Below, piece by piece: positions 1 through 8,412 of a stretch of 64,000 nucleotides of DNA. Position 1 is the first letter of the stretch. Each line of letters opens with the position of its first letter. The position numbers and the translations under genes are program-made. Below the pieces are notes generated by a model, which had not been told where the DNA came from, searched no databases, and saw only the letters and a program-made list of their open reading frames with translations. Location: positions 1 through 64,000 of the forward strand of contig JADZAE010000082.1 of the NCBI GenBank assembly GCA_020852715.1, in the 5' to 3' direction. The stretch is from Deltaproteobacteria bacterium (lineage in GTDB: Bacteria; Bdellovibrionota_C; UBA2361; SZUA-149; JADZAE01).

Positions 1-257
1 ATCTCGGTGCTCAAGACCGTTTTCTACTACCCAGCCCACCGAACGAAATACGTTTTGCCAAGTTGTTCTGAACTCAGCCGCAACTTCCTTCCAGGAAATC
101 TTCTTTGCCCAGTGCGCTAGAAACATTTTGAGCATTGTTGTTTGACGAGGCTTACCATCACACTCCACGGAAGCTTATCAATTGTTGCTCCGCATGTAAC
201 GCAATCGACTCTACGGGGACTATAGACAAAATAGGTCTTAATTCCCCATAGCCTGAC
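1..257 (-). mobile_element. ISL3-family transposase remnant, truncated and frameshifted
   Basis: Reading the minus strand from about 257 downward gives VRLWGIKTYFVYSPRRVDC, then a CxxC zinc-finger-like segment (DCVTCGATIDKLPW), and after a shift of frame near 165-172 the segment LKMFLAHWAKKISWKEVAAE followed by a W-x-x-V helix-turn-helix-like stretch. This order (LWGI..YFVY..RRVDCPxCG..EKxPW..WAKxLSWKEVA) is characteristic of ISL3-family (IS204/IS1001/IS1165) transposases. The N-terminal part is missing, the frame is broken, and the gene runs off the left edge of the window. It abuts the helicase pseudogene at about 257. The family call is from remembered consensus; inverted repeats are not visible here. 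Confidence 0.7.
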
Positions 258-2100
258 CAGTAAAGGCCAAGAACGTAGCAACTTCCAATGTGCAGGCAAA
301 AGAATCACTTTCCGAAACAAAAAGACCGAAATCCACAAATTCCGTTTCGATATGTTCCGGTTCAAGTCCACGCACTGTGATGTCGCCATCATGATCAATC
401 GCAGCACAGCGCTTAAGAAGACTTAATGATCGCTCTTTTTCCATGCTTTGACTAGCAGAGTGAGGATCGAATCCCAACCACTTAAAGCTGTTGAGGTCAT
501 CAATACCCGCGGCCTTAGCAGTTAATAAGAAACGATCTAACGCTGAACGCGAAATTTTCGGAATGGGCTCCTTACTGAATATGGTTTCGTTAAAAAAGTC
601 CTTCTGCCGGTAAAGACGAAATACTTCGCCTTCCTGCACTCTTCCAACACGTCCTTTTCTTTGGGTACAACCCGCTTGAGTATGACGAATTGTGGGATAA
701 TCTCGGTTACATGTTGAAGGATACCATTTGGGCTTCATTACATAGCCGCTATCGATCACATATACCAAGTTAGATAAAGTAACCGAAGTCTCAGCATAAT
801 TAGTGGCAACAATTACTCGCTGAGGCATGGTAGGCACTTTGCTCTGCTGAGCTTTTTCTGCGCGTTTTTCACTATCTCGGAAAGCCGAATACTCAGCTGG
901 TGGCATATCCGCATAACAAGGTAGCACTTCAAGGTTGCTAACTCTTAGAGAATTAATAGCTTCAATTGTTTTTTGCACCAAGCGAATGGTCGGGACAAAA
1001 GCAACAATATCGCCATTTGGTTTTCCTACGTAAGAAAATCTTTCAACCGATTTAATTCTCCAAACCACACTAGCCACAGCTGCTGGGACATCCTCGGGCG
1101 ATTCTGGAAGTTTAAACCATGAAAGGCACTGAACATAACTATCCCCAACATCTGGCTAACGATCGTGAATGAGAAAACGAGTCCCCATAGTCTCCGTGGG
1201 CTGTGCAACAAATACCCGACGTGAATGACCATCACCAAAGTAGTTACAGATCTTCTCTACATCAACGGTTGCACTGGCAATAACCAAACGTAAACGAGGA
1301 TATAAAGGCATTTTGTATTTCAGAAGCGCAAAAATTAGCTCCATGTTGGAGCTTTGTTCATGAGCTTCATCAATAACAATAACGCTAAATTTTCCAATTT
1401 CACCAGATACTATCCAACGAATTAAAATACCATCAGTGACAAAAAGCAGTTTGGTATAAGGATCTTGCCTCGTAGCCTCGCCACGATAGCGTAAGCCAAC
1501 TTCCTGTCCCGCACCCAATCCAGGGGCACGCAATAACTGCTTGGCAATAAAGCCCGGGGTAGTTGAATCATCACCACCGTCCTTTTCTCCCCGAAGGGTT
1601 ATTTTCCTAGGTTGAGTAACACAAATTCTCCCTTCACGCCCGAGGCGTGATCGTAACAGTCGATAAGTTGCTCAGACTGATTTGCCCGTTCCGGTTGGTC
1701 CGACAAGAATACTTACTTTTGTGCCTTGAGGATATTCTAGGTTGGAGATAATACGTTCAACAACTGGATCCAGTAACTGAAATTTAGCTTTTACTTCCGG
1801 GTTAGGATGAGCAGGGAAATCTACTAATGCTACCGATGCGGGATTGCTTACAACTTTCATTAGTCCTAGTTTTGCGCGATCCTTAAGTTCGATAACTTGC
1901 CGCGCAGGTGGCTCCCAAAACCGAGTGCCGCTGGAGTTGATAAAACTCGCAAGCGCAGTACGACATTTGGGGCACCGTGACGGCTTAGAAAGCCTGCGAA
2001 GCTGATCAAACTGATAAGCCGACTCACTAAATGTAAATGGCTCTCCACAATCCTTGCAATGACCTTCATACACACGCCATTTATCTGCGTTGCTGTTCAT
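238..2100 (-). pseudogene. DEAH-box RNA helicase with N-terminal zinc ribbon, disrupted
   Basis: One frame on the minus strand spells a DEAH-box (HrpA-like) helicase. In order it shows a zinc ribbon (CKDCGEPFTF ... CPKC), Walker A GPTGTGKS, motif Ia VTQPRK, motif II IDEAHEQS, motif III ASATVD, then in the second RecA-like domain ATNYAETSVT and QRKGRVGRV. The frame is interrupted by a TGA at 1672-1674, directly after Walker A, and a TAG at 1156-1158. Both lie in the same frame, so these are nonsense changes and not indels. The C-terminal HA2/OB region is absent because the frame runs into ISL3-type sequence at about 257. An active product is very unlikely; the N-terminal zinc-ribbon peptide could still be translated. 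Confidence 0.85.
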
Positions 2101-2271
2101 CTTCTACTCCTGTTCGTATTTGATATGGAACCTTTTAAAAGAACCACATACATGATCGCAAAGAGGCAAATAAAAGTCAATTTAACGGCTATCTATACTG
2201 AATAAAGCTAGTGAAACCGGCAGAAGCCAGGCGGGGGAGTTTTCGACGATACGTTTTTTGTGAAGGGTTGG

Positions 2272-2613
2272 CTATTGTAGCTTGTCGTCTTTGCTGGCGC
2301 GCATCCGTTCTACTTCCAGACGCACTGCTTCGCTGTTTACATAAACAGGTTGGCCAGTGTTTTTGCTGTCTTTATCAACAGCGGAACGCAGACGACGACT
2401 ATTGATAATACCGTGCTTTTGATTGTCGGGAACAAAAACATTGTTGCAGATTAGGCATTTGCAAACGACAATAATGCCATCATAGGTAACGCGGCTGAGG
2501 TCAGTTTGAAAACCTTTATCTCCATCATCTCCACCTTCATGCCCGCATTGCGGACAGCGTAGCGTTTCGATCAACGTTTCGGCCAGACCTTTTAGTCGGA
2601 ATTTAAGCGGCAT
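2272..2613 (-). CDS. Small zinc-ribbon protein of unknown function
   Basis: A 113-aa protein with two Cys pairs, CPQC near residue 20 and CLIC near residue 54, which would form a zinc ribbon. The C-terminal third is charged and looks helical. The start ATG at 2613 is preceded by a modest AGGT ribosome-binding site. It sits in the same orientation as the STAS gene 75 bp upstream and may be cotranscribed with it. I do not recognise a named family; zinc binding is inferred from the cysteine spacing alone. The short gap between this gene and the helicase pseudogene (2101-2271) shows nothing I can name. Confidence 0.6.
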   Translation of the reverse strand: MPLKFRLKGLAETLIETLRCPQCGHEGGDDGDKGFQTDLSRVTYDGIIVVCKCLICNNVFVPDNQKHGIINSRRLRSAVDKDSKNTGQPVYVNSEAVRLEVERMRASKDDKLQ

Positions 2614-2688
2614 AACTACCTAAAATAAAAACCTGTTGTCGATGGCCACCGGCCACCGACACTGAGCGCTAAAACCTAAATGCGTGGA

Positions 2689-3003
2689 TCAATTATCAAC
2701 CGGGAACAGACTATCGAGCATTAACAGCTCGAATGTCTCTTTCACGAAGCCACTGAGTGGCTTTACCATGATCTGTCCGCCTTCAGTTTTCAAACGCTTG
2801 TAGCACATCAGGATTTTACCAATGCCGTAAGAGTTAATTATCTGGACATTGCGCAAATCAAGTACTACCGTGCGAATTCCTTGATCGAGTAATTTGTTAA
2901 ACGCTTGACGCAGAGCTTCTCCTGCCTGCTCGTTATCCAAATCGCCGTCAACGACAATTAGTCCTTTGCTACCGCTCACACTTGTCTGATACTCAAGTTC
3001 CAT
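2689..3003 (-). CDS. STAS-domain protein (anti-sigma factor antagonist-like)
   Basis: A 104-aa single-domain STAS protein. It has the typical beta strand GLIVVDGDL, the core TVVLDLRNVQIINSYGIG and the helix that follows. Ser58 in INSYGIG stands where SpoIIAA-like proteins are phosphorylated by an anti-sigma kinase, so a partner-switching role is plausible. The sequence VKPLSGFVKETFELLMLDSLFPV matches the C-terminal helix of the fold. The start at 3003 follows a good AAAGGAGA ribosome-binding site. No anti-sigma kinase or phosphatase is in the window, so the partner is unknown. It is divergent from the HDOD gene across a 326-bp intergenic region. Confidence 0.85.
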   Translation of the reverse strand: MELEYQTSVSGSKGLIVVDGDLDNEQAGEALRQAFNKLLDQGIRTVVLDLRNVQIINSYGIGKILMCYKRLKTEGGQIMVKPLSGFVKETFELLMLDSLFPVDN

Positions 3004-3329
3004 GCTTATCTCCTTTCGTAAAGGGCTAAGAGAAAATTATTAATAACTACCATGATCGCTCGCTTCTAACTCCTCGACCATTAGGTAAATGGCAAAGGCA
3101 GCCACTGGGTACAATAAGAACATGCGATCCCATACTATATCGGCTGATTACTGAAAAAAACTAAATAGCAAAATTAACCGCGAATTTTCCTGGAATTTAG
3201 GGAAAAATCCGTATCTGTCTATACTATACCGCCCTCTTCAATGGGTTAATGCCCTTACTCGTCCTAGTATGATTATAACTAATGTTTATTTAAATTTATG
3301 ACGTTATATCTTACCGAAATGCTACTTTA
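3004..3329. other. Divergent intergenic region between STAS and HDOD genes
   Basis: A 326-bp AT-rich gap from which the STAS gene (minus) and the HDOD gene (plus) diverge. TATACT/TATAAC-like hexamers near 3220-3280 could be -10 elements, but no convincing -35 partner is visible. I see no ORF, RNA gene or strong hairpin here. Confidence 0.3.
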
Positions 3330-4226
3330 TTGAAGATGGAATTTGATATGATCAGTGGCGAACTGAAGGGTGAAATTACCGGTGTAAAAAACTGGAGCGA
3401 TTTAGTCGCAGTCGTTAAGGACTTGCCACCACTTCCGGTCATTGCAACCAGAGCATTAAAGCTAGTGGGGGATCCTAACTGCAACACTAAGCAGTTAACC
3501 AGCTTGCTACAAAAGGATGCGGCCCTTGCTGCGCGCGTATTAAAAATTGCTAACTCGGCAATGTATGCTGCCCAGCGGCAGATCACCACTCTCACCCAGG
3601 CCATCATGATTATTGGCTTTAAAACACTACGAGGCATTATCATTGCCGCAACGCTTCGACAAACCAGTCGTCAATTTGGAGCTTTAGAAAAAGCTATTTG
3701 GCATAACTCCTTAAGCACAGCGACAATAGCACAGAAGCTCTGCGTGCTTTTACGAAAGCCATATGCTGACGAACTATTTCTTTCCGGTCTATTACACGAT
3801 TTAGGAAAAATCGTCTTACTTATGCAGATGCCTATGAATTATACACAAGTCATCGAACTAGTCGAATCAGGTAAACAATATTATGAAGCCGAAAATGAAG
3901 TTTTTGGCTATAATCATACGCTCCTTGGGGCTCTGGTTGCAAAAAAATGGAACTTCTCCGACGATGCTTGTCAAATCATGCTACACCATCACGATCCATT
4001 AGAGTTACCGACCAATGACCCCATTTACCAAAAAACGGCAATCATCCAGTTAGCCAATGCTTTGTCTCATACCTTAGGACATGGCCATCTTGGTAATTAC
4101 CCAGACTTAAAAGGCGAAGCACAAATATTATTCCAAGGTATGGGCATCAACCAACAAGCCGCCCAAGATTTCATTGAAGAAATGCCCACTGTCGTCGTTG
4201 AACAAATGCTATCGCTGATTGATTAA
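3330..4226 (+). CDS. HDOD-domain signalling protein
   Basis: A 298-aa protein filled by an HDOD domain, a catalytically degenerate relative of HD hydrolases used in chemotaxis, motility and c-di-GMP-linked signalling. The family pattern is clear: KDLPPLPVIATRALKLV, LLQKDAALAARVLKIANSA, the conserved block TLTQAIMIIGFKTLRGIII, and later SGLLHDLGKIVL with a downstream HHH. Starts at 3330, 3336 and 3348 are all possible; none has a strong ribosome-binding site. It is convergent with fliW-csrA on the minus strand, so a link to flagellar control is possible but rests on position only. Confidence 0.85.
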   Translation: MKMEFDMISGELKGEITGVKNWSDLVAVVKDLPPLPVIATRALKLVGDPNCNTKQLTSLLQKDAALAARVLKIANSAMYAAQRQITTLTQAIMIIGFKTLRGIIIAATLRQTSRQFGALEKAIWHNSLSTATIAQKLCVLLRKPYADELFLSGLLHDLGKIVLLMQMPMNYTQVIELVESGKQYYEAENEVFGYNHTLLGALVAKKWNFSDDACQIMLHHHDPLELPTNDPIYQKTAIIQLANALSHTLGHGHLGNYPDLKGEAQILFQGMGINQQAAQDFIEEMPTVVVEQMLSLID

Positions 4227-4262
4227 AAAACACTCCCTACAGACTAACGAAGCAACAAGAAA

Positions 4263-4703
4263 CTAGTCTTCTTTTGGAGCCCAGAGCAGAAGGCGCGTCG
4301 GGAAACGCTGATCATCAAGGACGATCTGCTTGGCTTTCATGTTTTTAAGATTAACAATAATTGGAGCCTTGAGATTAACTGTGGTCTGCGTCGGATCGGG
4401 ACGTACGGACACCAAATTGATAATGGCGATATCATCGCCTTGGACAAGATCTAGATCTTTGTCGCCATAAGGAACGTCGAAAGAATAGCTTGTACCAAAC
4501 TCGGCGGCATTAACCGCAACAAAAGCCAGCTCCGGGTTATCAACAGAATGTAGCCAAGAGAAGGGAGGATTATAATCAAGCAAGACAAAACGATGAGAAT
4601 AGGTAAATCCAATCAGGCCATAAGGAAAATTGATAACTAGGCTAGTATCAATTTCCAGATCCCCAAAGCGACTACTATTAAATTTAACTTTTCCTTCTGA
4701 CAT
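4263..4703 (-). CDS. fliW: Flagellar assembly factor FliW
   Basis: A 146-aa FliW-family protein. Family features seen are the opening strand with FGDLEID, FPYGLIGF, a central PELAFVAVNA, VSVRPDPTQTTVNLKAPI and VLDDQRFPTR near the end. In systems where it has been studied, FliW binds CsrA and flagellin, so that CsrA repression of flagellin translation is relieved once the hook is complete. Here it lies 15 bp downstream of csrA on the same strand, the expected pairing. The pair is separated from the rest of the flagellar operon by the glycan block at 5.1-10.1 kb. Confidence 0.95.
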   Translation of the reverse strand: MSEGKVKFNSSRFGDLEIDTSLVINFPYGLIGFTYSHRFVLLDYNPPFSWLHSVDNPELAFVAVNAAEFGTSYSFDVPYGDKDLDLVQGDDIAIINLVSVRPDPTQTTVNLKAPIIVNLKNMKAKQIVLDDQRFPTRLLLWAPKED

Positions 4704-4718
4704 CAGTTAATATCCAAT

Positions 4719-5015
4719 TTAATCTTCTTTCTTTTTAATTTTGATGCTCGCCTTCATGAAATCCAGTGTTTGGGCTTTTTGACTGCTCCAAGCACGTGCA
4801 ACATCACCCAAATCCTGTGGAACTTCTGCTGATAAGGCAGCGGCAGATTTATTCTCTTCTAAAATCTGAGTATAAATCTCCTCACGATAAATTTTAACTG
4901 AGGGGGCAGCATCAATACCCAACCTGATTTGGTTACCTTTAATTTCTTTCAGCGTGATTTTTATATCATCGCCAATGTAAATGCTTTGCCCTGGCTTTCT
5001 TGTTAGTACTAACAT
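4719..5015 (-). CDS. csrA: Carbon storage regulator CsrA
   Basis: A 98-aa CsrA RNA-binding regulator. The N-terminal 50 residues are canonical (MLVLTRKPGQSIYIGDDI, then IRLGIDAAPSVKIYREEI). The C-terminal tail of about 40 residues, ending in KASIKIKKKED, is longer than the roughly 60-70 aa of most CsrA proteins. The long tail fits FliW-dependent CsrA variants, in which extra C-terminal residues take part in FliW binding; that is inference. A ribosome-binding site AGGATG precedes the ATG at 5015. It is the first gene of a csrA-fliW pair, in the same orientation as flgL but separated from it by inserted genes. Confidence 0.95.
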   Translation of the reverse strand: MLVLTRKPGQSIYIGDDIKITLKEIKGNQIRLGIDAAPSVKIYREEIYTQILEENKSAAALSAEVPQDLGDVARAWSSQKAQTLDFMKASIKIKKKED

Positions 5016-5158
5016 TTATTAACATCCTGTCATAAATCGTATTCAACAACTCTCGGGGTTAACTACTATAGACAACCATTTTAGAAAAGAAATATTTCAG
5101 GGTCTTTTGCCCGAATCAAAGGCAAAAATAGCAATTTTGCTACTAATAGCGACTAGCT

Positions 5159-6865
5159 CTATGGTTTTTGCCAGAGGAGATAGTCCCCATTTTGCCATAC
5201 TTTCTGCCAGGGACTAGGCATCTGCTCAGCACTGAGCGGAGCAAATAACAATGAGCAAATCTCCCATTGGCTCTTATCAGCGCTACGCAAAGCAGGACGT
5301 GGATAAGTAAACACTTCCATCATTCTAATTATCTTCCCCGCCTGCTTACGCTTGTTTCTGGGGATATAATCCGCCCATCTGCTGTTGTAAGCAATACATT
5401 GCCGGGAGTCGATATTGTCGATAATCCAATCCGCTCCGGCGGCAAGTCGATAATAGCTTCTTGCCTTTTTTGCTAAAGCAGGCACACCACTACCAATAGT
5501 CAGCAAATTAATTACCAGTGCTAGAGCTAAACATGAGGCCACTGCAATTTTTTGTGGTAACATAAAAACTATAAAAACTACACCCATACTCACAATCGGA
5601 ACCCAAAAGAGCTGAGGATAAGAAAGTGGGAAAAAATATCCACTGATATTGAGCGTGGTTCCGCCGTCGGCATCAAGAAATGCCCTGGCAACAACAAAAT
5701 AAGCGATAAGCATCAATAAAATAGCAAAACAAAAACGTGACAGCCAAGGTAAAGCTTTAACATTGAGCAAATAAGCAAGACCCAGGGGAAGTAAAACGAT
5801 TAATGCCGGGTCATCATAGCGTCCATAAATAAACGATCGGACATTAGGATCAAGATCAAATTTAATGATCAAATGAAGCAGACAGAAAGCGATAAATAGT
5901 CCGCCGACAATTAAGGCATACCAATGATAAATACTTTTGCCGCTAAAGATCTGTTTTATCTCGCCTCGAAAGACAAATAAAACAGCGAGCATGGGAAAGA
6001 GCGCTCCGGCAAATATCAAATACAAAAGCTGATTGTAGCCTAGTGAAAATAATGTAGGAATGTCACTGAGGCTATCAAAATAAAGAGAGACCTGGTTCAT
6101 ATAAACAGACTCTCTTTGTTTACCAATTATAGCGCCGATTTGTTTGGCAACCAACATACTGGGGACAGTGCCAACAATGAGGACAAGCCCACTTAAACAG
6201 ATACGTTTTCTAAGCGGCGCAAACTCACAAGCAAGCAGCGCCACAGCTAAACCTAAACTTACAGCATATCCCGGCTGGCGCACCATGGGGGCAAGCAAGG
6301 CACTCAGTAACACCAGAAATAGCCATTTTCGGCTTCGGGGATTATTGCTAAATTCGATTAAGGTATAACCGGCAAATGCGATAAAAGTGTAAAGTAGGTT
6401 TTCCGCCAATGCTGCGTAGGTAACCAGAAAAACAGGGCCACAAGAAACAATGATTAACGGAGCCAAAAATGAGCGCGCGGTTGTTATCCGAGCTAGTATC
6501 AAACAGGATAAAAAAGCTGTCGCTCCGGCAAAAAGAGAGTTTAGCAAAAATAAAGCCTGCATCTTTGCATAAACGGAACTAAACCACTGCCAGGGCACAA
6601 TGCTAAAAGGATATAATAAGCCACCATATTGACCCTGATCATCCAGTTTTAGGCCACCCATAAAAAAGTCGCCTTGCGGATAATAAATAGATTTGCGCAA
6701 GTTGCCAAAATCATCTGATCCTAAAGCAGAAATAGGAATAAACTGAGCGAAGAAGAATCTGGCAAGCACTCCAAGAATAACGAGGCTGAAACAGTAGAGC
6801 AGGTAGTTAGTTTCGGACCAAACTCTTACGCGATTAAAAATGTTTTTGAGACCAGTAGTGGGCAT
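5159..6865 (-). CDS. Polytopic membrane protein, GT-C glycosyltransferase-like
   Basis: A 568-aa protein with roughly ten or more hydrophobic segments and a C-terminal soluble portion (about residues 475-568). An acidic pair, SDD, lies in the first periplasmic loop at about residue 50, as in GT-C glycosyltransferases (ArnT/PMT-like) that use polyprenyl-phosphate sugars. No closer family is recognised. The neighbouring glycosyltransferase, acetyltransferase and aminotransferase genes support a role in surface-glycan assembly. It is transcribed toward csrA, 143 bp upstream of it. It could instead be a polymerase or ligase of the O-antigen type. Confidence 0.55.
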   Translation of the reverse strand: MPTTGLKNIFNRVRVWSETNYLLYCFSLVILGVLARFFFAQFIPISALGSDDFGNLRKSIYYPQGDFFMGGLKLDDQGQYGGLLYPFSIVPWQWFSSVYAKMQALFLLNSLFAGATAFLSCLILARITTARSFLAPLIIVSCGPVFLVTYAALAENLLYTFIAFAGYTLIEFSNNPRSRKWLFLVLLSALLAPMVRQPGYAVSLGLAVALLACEFAPLRKRICLSGLVLIVGTVPSMLVAKQIGAIIGKQRESVYMNQVSLYFDSLSDIPTLFSLGYNQLLYLIFAGALFPMLAVLFVFRGEIKQIFSGKSIYHWYALIVGGLFIAFCLLHLIIKFDLDPNVRSFIYGRYDDPALIVLLPLGLAYLLNVKALPWLSRFCFAILLMLIAYFVVARAFLDADGGTTLNISGYFFPLSYPQLFWVPIVSMGVVFIVFMLPQKIAVASCLALALVINLLTIGSGVPALAKKARSYYRLAAGADWIIDNIDSRQCIAYNSRWADYIPRNKRKQAGKIIRMMEVFTYPRPALRSADKSQWEICSLLFAPLSAEQMPSPWQKVWQNGDYLLWQKP

Positions 6866-7080
6866 AGTTATAATAAAGCAAATTCCTGAACTAACAGTTC
6901 ATATATTCTTTCTGAACAACAGGCAACTGTAACCACATCCCGCTTGGTAATTCAGCATTTCCCTAATATGGGCGCTAGCACCCACTGAGTCTTATACGCA
7001 AGTTGTAAAAGGGTGGCTTGGTGATACATTTCTGCAACACTCTCGGCAGTGCCGCCACGGGGGTAGATAATTTGTATCCC

Positions 7081-7269
7081 TTCACGACTTTTGCTGAGTT
7101 TCTATACAAAAGCCCCCAGATGTGGCAAGTTTTGCAAAGCAAAACTATAGGGGGATGAAGACTAAGCCTTCACAAGACTAGTCGTTTCTGATTAGGAAAC
7201 GTCAATTAATGTTGATCAGTTTATTCCTTAGTGCCTTGTTTAATAAATATTTTCATCCTGTGAAGGCTT
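7081..7269. repeat. Structured dispersed repeat, module 1 copy A
   Basis: About 189 bp, matched by 61436-61628. It contains three sets of inverted arms: AGTTTTGC/GCAAAACT (7128-7146), flanked outside by CCCCC/GGGGG; CGTTTC/GAAACG (7183-7201); and a long-range closing pair AAGCCTTCAC (7164-7173) with GTGAAGGCTT (7260-7269). The arms are the same in both copies, while the sequence between 7206 and 7258 is quite different. That pattern suggests selection on, or copying of, the folded form. Confidence 0.7.
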
Positions 7270-7280
7270 ACGATAATTTT

Positions 7281-7542
7281 GCAAACGCTTGTGGAACGCG
7301 ATCCATCTTTGGAAGCGAAGCGGACAAAGTGGGTCGCCTGCACCCAATAGTTACACGGCATTTGGCGGCTTAGCCGCATACCGCAGCTGGCATTTTCAGC
7401 CTCGGCGCGTCAGATCTTCCGGCCTACAGCCTCCAGATCATGCCGCGCGTTCCATGGCGCACGCGGCATTTTCATAAGCCGATAGCGCTTACGCGTGCTG
7501 CTATAAAGTAACGCATTTGATGGGCTTGTGTATAAGACTCAG
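7281..7542. repeat. GC-rich dispersed repeat, module 2 copy A
   Basis: About 262 bp starting gcaaacgcttgtggaacgcg and ending in the IS50-like terminal repeat. It is matched by 29691-29844, which lacks about 108 bp of the interior present here. It is GC-richer than its surroundings and full of short palindromes (for example gcggcttagccgc near 7363). No convincing protein is encoded; short frames through it are side effects of composition. Confidence 0.65.
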
Positions 7543-7667
7543 CGCGCCCACTACCTATGCTCCCCTAAAACCGCGATGACTTGCAGATAAAGATTGCGCT
7601 TCCCACTTGAATTATTCGCTGCTTATGGTATCGTGAACTTAGGAAATTTCATAAGGAATAAATCATA

Positions 7668-8411
7668 ATGGGCGTCAGCATAATCACCCCTTCGTTTAAC
7701 AACCCGCGATATGTGCTTGATACCCTACGCTCTGTAATCGGACAAAGTTATCAAGATTGGACTTTGTTTTTGTTGGATAATTCCACTGATGAGCATACAC
7801 GCCCGATACTGCGGGATTTTTTAAAAAGCTCTGGCGAACAGAGAATAAAATATCTGGAAGTTAATTTTACTGATTCGTTTCGCGAAAATATTCATATTTC
7901 ATCTAGCCTGTGCAATGCAGCTTTTCTGCTTGCCGATCAAGAATATCTTCTTTTTCTTGCCCACGATGACCTACTAGATCAATACTGCCTTGAGTCCATG
8001 GCCACTTATTTAACTGAACGTTCGGACATCTCCGCCTGCTACTGCCGTGGTCAGCGAGTAGGAAAGGATAACGCGGGCAATTGGCAGAAAATTGCCGAAT
8101 TTCCTTTTGGTCTAATATATGGTGAGAAAAATAAACCCGATTGTCAAATCGATGGTGGTCAGGTGCTGTTCAGAAAATCTCTGGTCGAGCAGATGATTAT
8201 TGCTCAAGAAACAATTAATCTTTGCTTAATTCCTAAGATTCAAGGAGCCTCTCATCACACCGATGGCATCTTCCTTAACAAGTTGACCCGCTACACTGAT
8301 ATTCCACCCTGCCCTTACCACGCTGATGCTTTTTTGCTTACGCATCGCTGTATAGACCTAGCGCATAACGATTTGCCGCAGAAACATAAACGTTTTGGCA
8401 TTAATCTATAA
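7668..8411 (+). CDS. Family 2 glycosyltransferase
   Basis: A 247-aa cytoplasmic GT-A glycosyltransferase. It opens with SIITPSFNNPRYVLDTLRSV, the family 2 nucleotide-sugar strand, and has a DNSTDE loop and the metal-binding AHDD at about residue 104. There are no membrane segments. A TTGAAT...TATCGT pair at about 7610-7634 may be its promoter, and AAGGAA precedes the ATG. It heads a tightly packed three-gene operon with the acetyltransferase (starting just after its TAA) and the aminotransferase, which points to transfer of an acetylated amino sugar. The acceptor, flagellin or an envelope glycan, is unknown. Confidence 0.85.
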   Translation: MGVSIITPSFNNPRYVLDTLRSVIGQSYQDWTLFLLDNSTDEHTRPILRDFLKSSGEQRIKYLEVNFTDSFRENIHISSSLCNAAFLLADQEYLLFLAHDDLLDQYCLESMATYLTERSDISACYCRGQRVGKDNAGNWQKIAEFPFGLIYGEKNKPDCQIDGGQVLFRKSLVEQMIIAQETINLCLIPKIQGASHHTDGIFLNKLTRYTDIPPCPYHADAFLLTHRCIDLAHNDLPQKHKRFGINL

Positions 8412-8412
8412 A

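Larger units (their letters stand above)
6985..7542. mobile_element. 558-bp MITE-like element with Tn5/IS50-like terminal inverted repeats
   Basis: The left end CTGAGTCTTATACGCAAGT (6985-7003) is matched by the right end, which in reverse complement reads CTGAGTCTTATACACAAGC (7524-7542); 17 of 19 positions agree. Both closely resemble the IS50/Tn5 outer end CTGACTCTTATACACAAGT. No transposase gene lies between them. The interior contains two modules that recur separately elsewhere: 7081-7269 (again at 61436-61628) and 7281-7542 (again, shortened, at 29691-29844). I cannot find a clean 9-bp target duplication at the borders. A non-autonomous element mobilised by an IS50-like transposase elsewhere is the simplest reading. 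Confidence 0.6.

Noticed and set aside
1672..1674. In-frame TGA in the helicase read as possible TGA recoding (selenocysteine or alternative code)
   Set aside because: Other genes here end in TGA (for example at 48771-48773 and in several ATGA overlaps), the second lesion in the same gene is TAG, and the interruptions of imuB and thrS include TAA. No single recoding explains all; decay does.
7281..7480. Degenerate tRNA or rRNA fragment in the GC-rich repeat
   Set aside because: GGGTCGCC...ACCC looks a little like a T-stem, but there is no GGTTCGA loop, acceptor stem or anticodon arm. No tRNA was found anywhere in the window.
6976..7551. 9-bp target site duplication around the MITE-like element
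   Set aside because: Flanks tagcaccca and cgcgcccac share only scattered bases; I cannot claim a duplication.
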